11,057 nucleotides of DNA from Terramyces sp. JEL0728 (Eukaryota > Chytridiomycota > Chytridiomycetes > Rhizophydiales > Terramycetaceae), in the NCBI GenBank assembly GCA_027603945.1, contig JADIIU010000227.1:1-11057 (forward strand). The letters are read 5' to 3'. Below the pieces are notes generated by a model. It was given only the letters and a program-made list of their open reading frames with translations. It ran no database searches and was not told where the DNA came from. This document shows positions 6,375 through 11,057 of the stretch, in pieces (within the stretch, counting starts at the first letter, position 1; each line of letters begins with the position of its first letter). The translations under genes were made by a program, and so were the position numbers.

Positions 6375-7040
6375 ATGCAATTTGGGACTGCAGTATTTAT
6401 AGGATTAATTGGTACGGCTGATGTGATATTCTTTAATACCAAATCAGAATACCATTATTTCAATGTTCACGACACTAGCATTACTTGGAAATCAATTGTA
6501 ACTCACTCGTTCAACCATGTTGACCCATACCACTTGATTACAAATTTCCTTTCGATCGCTTCGTCAAGCTTGTTGCTGGATTTAGGATTTTGGAAGTCTG
6601 CTTGTCTTTACCTGGCCAGTGTTCTTTCAGGCAGTCTCGGGTTTATTGCTTTTCACAATGAGCAGCAGTTGGTTGAAATCATCAGGAACGATATCGGCAA
6701 ATTGACTAATTTCTTTGGTAATTCTTCCAGTGATGTATGGACAGATACGTTTACAAAATGGAAAACACAATTCAAAACCAAATATTCCCTTGTAGGAAGC
6801 AGCTGTGCAGCCTACGGATTCATGGGTGCAGAGTTTGTATATCTGTACTCTAAAATCACTGACATTTATGCAAAGAAATATCGAAAAGAATATAAGCTGA
6901 AAAAGGAGCATGATCTGGCACAGTTAATGTCCTTGGGAATATTTAAGAGCGTGCAATTAGCAGCGGATTTGGTATATTTCAACACTTGCCATTTCGTTGG
7001 ATTTTGTTCAGGAGCAATGTTTTACTACGTTATTCAATAG
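6375..7040 (+). CDS. Rhomboid-family intramembrane serine protease
   Basis: A 221-aa polytopic protein, intronless. The rhomboid signature is complete: TM2 has HSFNHVDPYHLITNF with His53 and Asn57 (oxyanion site), TM4 has GSSCAAYGFMGA with catalytic Ser143 in the G-x-S position, and TM6 has CHFVGFCSG with catalytic His206 in the H-x2-G-x3-G motif. I count about six membrane segments (near 2-20, 52-70, 73-93, 138-158, 185-200 and 203-220). A hydrophilic stretch of about 45 residues between TM3 and TM4 and a Lys-rich loop (YAKKYRKEYKLKKEHD) between TM4 and TM5 are unusual in size. There is no clear mitochondrial presequence, so it may act in the secretory pathway or the ER rather than as PARL/Pcp1. 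Being active is inferred from the intact dyad. Confidence 0.88.
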   Translation: MQFGTAVFIGLIGTADVIFFNTKSEYHYFNVHDTSITWKSIVTHSFNHVDPYHLITNFLSIASSSLLLDLGFWKSACLYLASVLSGSLGFIAFHNEQQLVEIIRNDIGKLTNFFGNSSSDVWTDTFTKWKTQFKTKYSLVGSSCAAYGFMGAEFVYLYSKITDIYAKKYRKEYKLKKEHDLAQLMSLGIFKSVQLAADLVYFNTCHFVGFCSGAMFYYVIQ

Positions 7041-7479
7041 ATATTATTTGAATAAAGAGCACCAACTTGGTTTGATAAGTCACCGAAATTTGTTGTCAAG
7101 CACCAAGATGGTGATCTTACAGAGTGCAGTAGGAATAATCACCTAGTTGCCAGTTCCGGATATTCACGCTATCCACTAATGTCGTACAATTGGAGATACT
7201 AGAGATATTTTCTGTCTTAATTAAAATATTACAAAGACTAAATCTGGATATGCATTGAATAAATTTCCACAGAAATTACTTTGATAGCGCACCAAAGCTG
7301 CCGTTTTGAATTGCTGGAATTCGATAGAAATTACCAGCCAGCATAAATTATCGGGCCAGGACTTCCAATGCCAATCAGAGTGTAAAAAACGAAGCGTGGA
7401 GGATTGTCCACGATGCTAAATAGTGCGATTGTGACGTAAGCGCAGGCTATTGTTGGAGACTCTTTGCATCTCTTGTCGA
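7041..7479. other. Intergenic region before the 7TM pair
   Basis: Holds the rhomboid 3' end and the promoter of 7TM gene A. On the plus strand a frame from about 7058 to 7203 is open but without upstream ATG. On the minus strand 7331-7460 reads like a membrane segment (VFYTLIGIGSPGPIIYA); a 21-nt intron-like stretch lies at the end of that frame, and removing it would extend the frame by 12 codons. A start codon for it would have to overlap gene A's start, so I do not call a gene. See findings. Confidence 0.35.
7051..7056 (+). terminator. Polyadenylation signal of the rhomboid gene
   Basis: AATAAA ten bases after the TAG at 7038-7040. Confidence 0.55.
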
Positions 7480-8365
7480 ATGTCAACAACATTGAATCCC
7501 AGTTCATTAACGGGGATAGTGTCCATAGCAGTATCATCAATCACAGTAATGATAAATATATTTGTGCTTTGTAAGATACTCTGCAAGGACGTGATATCCA
7601 ATTCAAAACTGAAATACAAGCTGTTGTTTTTCCAAATTGCAGCAGTCTTGCATCTAATGCTCTACTGCAGTTTTTATTTTGTTTTTAAGGAAATAATTTG
7701 GTTTGAAATTGGAACTCTATTCAGCGCTATAATTTTATACACGGTAAATTCAATAAACCTGGAGGTAATTTGGAATTTAAATAGATCTTGGGATTGTTCA
7801 AAGCATTAGAAGAACGAATTACGGAAACAAAATTAGCAAAAGCGCGAATTGGAATACTACTGTTACTGGTTATTTGCTCAGGAGGGCTGGTAATTCAAAT
7901 GTTTTACAATTCAATACCGATATTCGCCGCTCTGGTACAGGTTTCCTAATCTTAGTATGCGCAACTCGGTATGCTGGTTCATATCTTATTTACCATTCTC
8001 TACGATAGTAAAACAAAATTAAAGTAGATTTCCAAGCAATGTATCTTACTAGCATTGTGTACAACTTTAAAAAAGTAAAGACCAATATTCCAATCACACG
8101 GCCAATGCAAAATGCAATCCTTACCTGGCTCTTTCTCGTAATGGCAGACTGGATATCGGTGGGACTGTACGTGTATAACATTGTCGTTTATCCACCAGAT
8201 ACACTATACCTACTCAACACATGTGCAACGAACATCCACTCTTCTCTCATGATATTGGTATTTTTGCACATCAAGGATCTGCTTTTCCATGGCAGAAAGA
8301 AACAAGCAAACAGATTCGAAGAGACTGCTATTAAACTGAACCATCCTGCGCACAGTCAATCATGA
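7480..8365 (+). CDS. Seven-transmembrane receptor-like protein A
   Basis: Four exons (7480-7764, 7785-7934, 7956-8007, 8028-8365) give 274 aa. About seven hydrophobic segments are seen near residues 12-31, 46-69, 75-93, 117-134, 144-174, 190-215 and 221-245. A basic stretch (VYNFKKVKT) precedes the sixth segment and a cytosolic tail starts LLFHGRKK. This looks like a 7TM receptor, but I recognise no GPCR class motif (no DRY or NPxxY). Introns are 20, 21 and 20 nt (7765-7784, 7935-7955, 8008-8027), proven by exact correspondence with paralogue B. The start ATG (MSTTLNPSSLTG) is the same in both. AATAAA starts on the last base of the TGA. A ligand cannot be inferred; surface sensing is a guess. 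Confidence 0.8.
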
Positions 8366-8370
8366 ATAAA
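8365..8370 (+). terminator. AATAAA sharing a base with the stop of 7TM gene A
   Basis: Sequence TGAATAAA: the A of the stop codon is the first base of the hexamer. Confidence 0.5.
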
Positions 8371-8473
8371 TATAGCGATTAGGAATATTAATGCAATCTT
8401 TAGACATTCTACATGAGTGCAGTTTCTTGGAATGGCCACCAATTCGCGAATGACATAAGACATTCTTTCCTTG

Positions 8474-9362
8474 ATGTCTACCACGCTAAACCCCTCATCG
8501 CTTACAGGAAAAGTATCGATTGCAGTATCAGCAATCACCATAATCACCAATATCATTGTAATCAGCAGAATACTCAAAAAGGACGCGATTTCAAACGCAA
8601 TACTCAAATACAAGCTGCTGGCATTTCAGATTATAACAATATTGCATCTGTTTCTCTACTGTTGCTTTTATTTCGTTATAAAAGTGCGGATATGGTTCAA
8701 TGTCGCCGCTCTTTTCAGCGGAATACTAATTTATATTATGAATATATTGAATATAGAGGTACACTATGACTAAAAAGACGCTGAATTTGTTCAAGGCGCT
8801 CAATGATAACATTACTGATTCAAAGATTCGCACTGCTAAAATTGTCACTACGGTATTTTGGGTAATCCTCTGCGGAGGGCTGGTTATCCAATTGGGATAT
8901 CAAGAGAATCCTTTTTTCGTGTCGTGGGTAATTTCTGCTGATTTAGTATGCCCAACTGGGGATGTTGTCGTATACAATATTGGCTGTTATCTATGACAGT
9001 AATTGTTTCTAACGTTAGATTTTCAAGCATTTTATCTCGTCGGCTTGGTTTATAATTTCAAAAAAGTCAAAACCAAGCTGCCTATTACCAAACCACTGCG
9101 CAATGCAGTAGCCATGTGTTTATTACTTGTACTGGCTGATTGGGTATCTGTTGGAATATACGTCTACAACATTGTGTACGAGCCAGTGGATACGCTCTAT
9201 CTTATAAATACTTGCTCAACCAATATCCATGCATCATCCATGATTGCTGTATTCATGCACATCAAAGAATTGCTTTTTCATGGAAGGAAGAAAGCAATAG
9301 AAAAGAAAGAGCCGCCTAAAACTGACGATGAAACAAAGAAATTAGCACATACATGCAGCTGA
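8474..9362 (+). CDS. Seven-transmembrane receptor-like protein B
   Basis: Tandem paralogue of gene A, starting 108 bp after its stop. Four exons (8474-8758, 8778-8927, 8947-8998, 9019-9362) give 276 aa. The first three exons have the same lengths as in A (285, 150 and 52 nt) and all introns fall at the same codons and phases. Introns are 19 nt (8759-8777, GTACACTATGACTAAAAAG), 19 nt (8928-8946, GTAATTTCTGCTGATTTAG) and 20 nt (8999-9018, GTAATTGTTTCTAACGTTAG). Shared blocks include STTLNPSSLTG, YAQLGML, VYNFKKVKT, DWVSVGIYVYNIV, DTLYLINTC-x-TNIH and LLFHGRKK; the tails after that differ. Conservation is strongest in the C-terminal half, around the last two membrane segments, suggesting a common coupling or folding constraint. 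The family is unknown to me. Confidence 0.8.
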
Positions 9363-9735
9363 CCAATATTGGCTGATTTCAAAAAGATTTATTTAGAAAG
9401 ATATCGCATCAGGATAAACTGCTAGATACATTGCTGCATTCAAGCTCATCGGTCAGAAGCAGAATATAATCCAAACACCAATGGTGGACAATTGTGCAGT
9501 GGCATCATGCTGCATGAACAAATAAATCATTATTATCACGCCAAGAAAAATTCTTGTTACAGCACTAGCAGGAGCACTTCTGGCAACAGAAACCCAAATC
9601 AAAGTCGAGATTAACAGATTGTACCATTTAATTTACATTTTAATAAATCGCACCATTTTAATTTACATTTTAATAAATCGCGCCACCTCAATTCTTTTAT
9701 ATGGATATTACCACCCAGCTTGTTTTGGACATTGA
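9363..9735. other. Intergenic region with tandem repeat and a membrane-like minus frame
   Basis: Contains a 30-bp tandem repeat (9621-9680), a minus-strand TATA-like CTTTTATA (9694-9701, reads TATAAAAG), and a minus-strand open frame from about 9631 down to a TGA near 9456 that reads as membrane segments (RIFLGVIIMIYLFMQHD). No AG acceptor exists upstream in the right place and no ATG is in frame, so it is not called as a gene. No AATAAA is seen directly after 7TM gene B; the first plus-strand one is near 9520. Confidence 0.35.
9621..9680 (+). repeat. Tandem direct repeat, two 30-bp units
   Basis: Units 9621-9650 and 9651-9680 are identical over their last 24 bases (ending TTACATTTTAATAAATCG) and differ by a one-base shift near the start; a short CGCC piece continues the pattern. 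Each unit contains AATAAA. Confidence 0.85.
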
Positions 9736-10122
9736 TTAAATTTCCATTTCATATCGAATGGACATGTAATGACAGCACATTATATAGAGCCAGCAGAATC
9801 CCATCAAAGCTGAGTCTGACCCTCTCACATTGGTTTCCCACATATGAGACAATTTCAGTGAAATCTTATCTTTTTTGATGGAATCCTTCAAAATACTGAT
9901 TTGGAGAATAAGCTGGTTTCTGGAACAAAAAAATGCATTACTGTTCTTGGGAAAAACTCTAAAAAGCTGGTAAAAACAAACCTTCATTAAATTATCATAT
10001 AGCAGCTGAACTGTTCATAATTATGCAGCAAGTACCAGACAAAATAATGCCGGACTTTTTTTTGACATTGTTACGTGAAGATGATCTTTGACACTTGCTT
10101 GCACAACAAAATCAGTGTCCAT
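9736..10122 (-). CDS. Hypothetical multi-exon protein, possibly XLF-like coiled coil
   Basis: Tentative model of four exons (10122-10041, 10010-9982, 9958-9942, 9919-9736), 103 aa, with introns of 30, 23 and 22 nt and one exon of only 17 nt. Splicing gives LHVTMSKKSPALFFQLLYD, then NLMKSFSQEQNQLILQIS and ILKDSIKKDKISLKL, a helical stretch suited to a coiled coil. The order S-P-x-L, Q, L-M, then a helix with K-D resembles the head-to-stalk junction of XLF/NHEJ1, a partner of XRCC4 and DNA ligase IV in end joining; this is recalled from family pattern and is weak. A full XLF head domain is missing: only 17-27 residues precede, so it would be truncated or a different coiled-coil protein. The last two introns together remove 45 nt, so unspliced reading also stays open. 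Confidence 0.4.
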
Positions 10123-10148
10123 GTTTGGTTCCTGGTCAGCCAAAAAAC

Positions 10149-10157
10149 AATAAATAG
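10149..10157 (+). promoter_or_regulatory. TATA-like element of the lectin gene
   Basis: AATAAATAG followed by AAAG begins 38 bases before the lectin ATG; nearly the same sequence and spacing as TATAAATAG before the small Cys-rich gene. Confidence 0.5.
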
Positions 10158-10186
10158 AAAGAGCTTTTGCATAAAAGTAAAAAACG

Positions 10187-11057
10187 ATGACTGCCAAGTT
10201 GAAAAGCGTTTCCACCATGCTGTCCTTGTTGGTATCTCTGGTTGCAAGCCAAAGCTTAAACTACAAAGTTACGCTAGCGATCAGCCAGAATCTGTACAGC
10301 GATTGCTCGTCATGGGGATGCTCGCTAACGTCACCAACAAACAAATACTTTGCAATGATGCAACATGATTGTCAATTTGCTGTTTATACCTCAGGAACAA
10401 ATGCCCAGGTATTCAAAGCGCCAACCTATCTTGGTGATGGACACCAATGCTTTTTGGCTCCCCAAGCAAACGGACAGTTGATTGTTTACCAGAATGCGAC
10501 TGGGACTCCTGCAGTGGTTTATGCATTCAACAAGGCACCAGCAAACCCAGCTGCATCATATTCTTTAAACATGCAGGATGATGGAAATTTAGTCTGGAGC
10601 GATAATAACGGCCTCGTCGTATGGTCCATCAATCCAGTTACACCGTTATTCACCATCACCAATCCATCAACAATATACAACGCTGTAATGAATGGTGGAA
10701 GCACCTTAAACAGCGATTGTAACTCATTTGGATGCGGGATTTCTTCGCCAAACGGCGACTATTTGGCAGTGATGCAGCACGACTGTCTTTTCGCCATCTA
10801 CACTGCAGATATCAAGACTCAGCTGTACAAGACCAACACTTACCAAGGCGGAACTCCAAAGTGTTTCTTGGCTGGTGAAACCAACGGACAATTGGTGGTA
10901 TTTAAAACCTTGAATGGCGTAAATACCAAATTACAAGTGCTGAATCCAAATACTGTTGCCAAGTTTGATAATTATACTCTGACTCTTGGTGACAGTGGTA
11001 ATCTGATTTGGGCTGATAGTAAAGGTAATGTCGTTTGGTCGGCTTTACCAATTCTAG
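10187..11057 (+). CDS. Secreted tandem B-lectin (bulb-type) protein, 5' part
   Basis: The frame is open from the ATG at 10187 to the window edge, 290 codons, no intron. A signal peptide (about residues 1-22, ending SLVAS) is followed by two similar units of about 130 residues. Each starts L-x-S-DC-x-S-[WF]-GC, then MQHDC-[QL]-FA-[VI]-Y, a C-FLA segment with NGQL-[IV]-V-[YF], and a closing DDGNLVWSDN or DSGNLIWADS strand ending in VVWS. This matches the three-fold B-lectin (GNA-like) beta-prism II, where Q-x-D-x-N-x-V-x-Y sites bind mannose; here the sites are degenerate (QHDCQFAVY, NGQLIVYQ, QDDGNLVWS), so sugar binding is possible but not assured. Paired Cys residues would link each unit internally. 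The protein is probably a secreted or wall-associated carbohydrate binder; more units may follow. Confidence 0.85.
   Translation, partial: MTAKLKSVSTMLSLLVSLVASQSLNYKVTLAISQNLYSDCSSWGCSLTSPTNKYFAMMQHDCQFAVYTSGTNAQVFKAPTYLGDGHQCFLAPQANGQLIVYQNATGTPAVVYAFNKAPANPAASYSLNMQDDGNLVWSDNNGLVVWSINPVTPLFTITNPSTIYNAVMNGGSTLNSDCNSFGCGISSPNGDYLAVMQHDCLFAIYTADIKTQLYKTNTYQGGTPKCFLAGETNGQLVVFKTLNGVNTKLQVLNPNTVAKFDNYTLTLGDSGNLIWADSKGNVVWSALPIL

Noticed and set aside
6627..6911. Minus-strand 94-codon frame antisense to the rhomboid gene
   Set aside because: The plus-strand frame has the full rhomboid active site; the antisense frame is its shadow.
3444..7040. SLP2 and rhomboid as a co-encoded SLP2-PARL protease complex
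   Set aside because: The rhomboid lacks a mitochondrial presequence and PARL-specific features, and eukaryotic gene neighbourhood is weak evidence for a complex.
8356..8613. Minus-strand frame across the start of 7TM gene B
   Set aside because: Mostly antisense of conserved 7TM coding sequence; only the last 35 codons lie outside it, and they overlap the end of gene A.
5371..9362. Reassigned stop codons as the cause of the interrupted frames
   Set aside because: TAA, TAG and TGA all end convincing genes, and every interruption is explained by a short GT...AG intron that restores family motifs or matches the paralogue.
1..11057. CRISPR arrays, insertion sequences, rRNA genes
   Set aside because: None of their signatures were seen; the only clear direct repeats are the peptide repeats at 1-128, the two 30-bp units at 9621-9680 and the paralogous genes.

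Overview
Eukaryotic nuclear DNA, AT-rich, with all three stop codons used as stops (TAA, TAG and TGA each end convincing genes). The conserved genes (POP5, a stomatin-like SLP2, mitoribosomal mS26, an AlkB-type dioxygenase, LSM8, a rhomboid protease), together with a tandem B-lectin protein and secreted Cys-rich proteins, suggest an opisthokont, most likely an early-diverging fungus or a relative. I cannot name the species. The most striking property is the introns: twelve that I can fix by restoring conserved or paralogous protein frames are only 19-22 nt long, with GT...AG ends and a TNAY-like branch site a few bases before the AG.

Layout. 1-128 is the 3' end of a gene for a short repeat peptide with a Lys-Arg site. 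129-935 holds no gene I can resolve, though intron-like signals suggest spliced coding sequence. 936-1142 encodes a small secreted 8-Cys protein behind a clear TATA box. 1442-1762 is POP5. On the minus strand follow a tandem pair of Cys-rich single-pass membrane proteins (1823-2827, 2919-3398) and the mitochondrial SLP2 (3444-4418). mS26 (4695-5278, +) converges on the AlkB gene (5371-5979, -), which is divergent from LSM8 (6011-6338, +) with only 31 bp between start codons. A rhomboid protease (6375-7040, +) comes next. Two tandem seven-transmembrane receptor-like genes (7480-8365 and 8474-9362, +) share exactly the same exon plan. At the right end a minus-strand multi-exon gene, possibly XLF-like (9736-10122), is divergent from a tandem B-lectin gene that runs off the window (10187-11057, +).

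The genome is extremely compact: AATAAA signals overlap or abut stop codons in several genes, leaders can be only a few bases after a TATA box, and neighbouring genes are tens of bases apart. Housekeeping genes carry tiny introns, whereas the secreted and Cys-rich genes are intronless. The housekeeping genes are unrelated functionally (tRNA processing, U6 snRNP, mitochondrial membrane and ribosome, demethylation). The lineage-specific genes (peptide precursor, small Cys-rich protein, Cys-rich membrane proteins, 7TM pair, lectin) all concern the cell surface or secretion; a joint signalling role is speculation.
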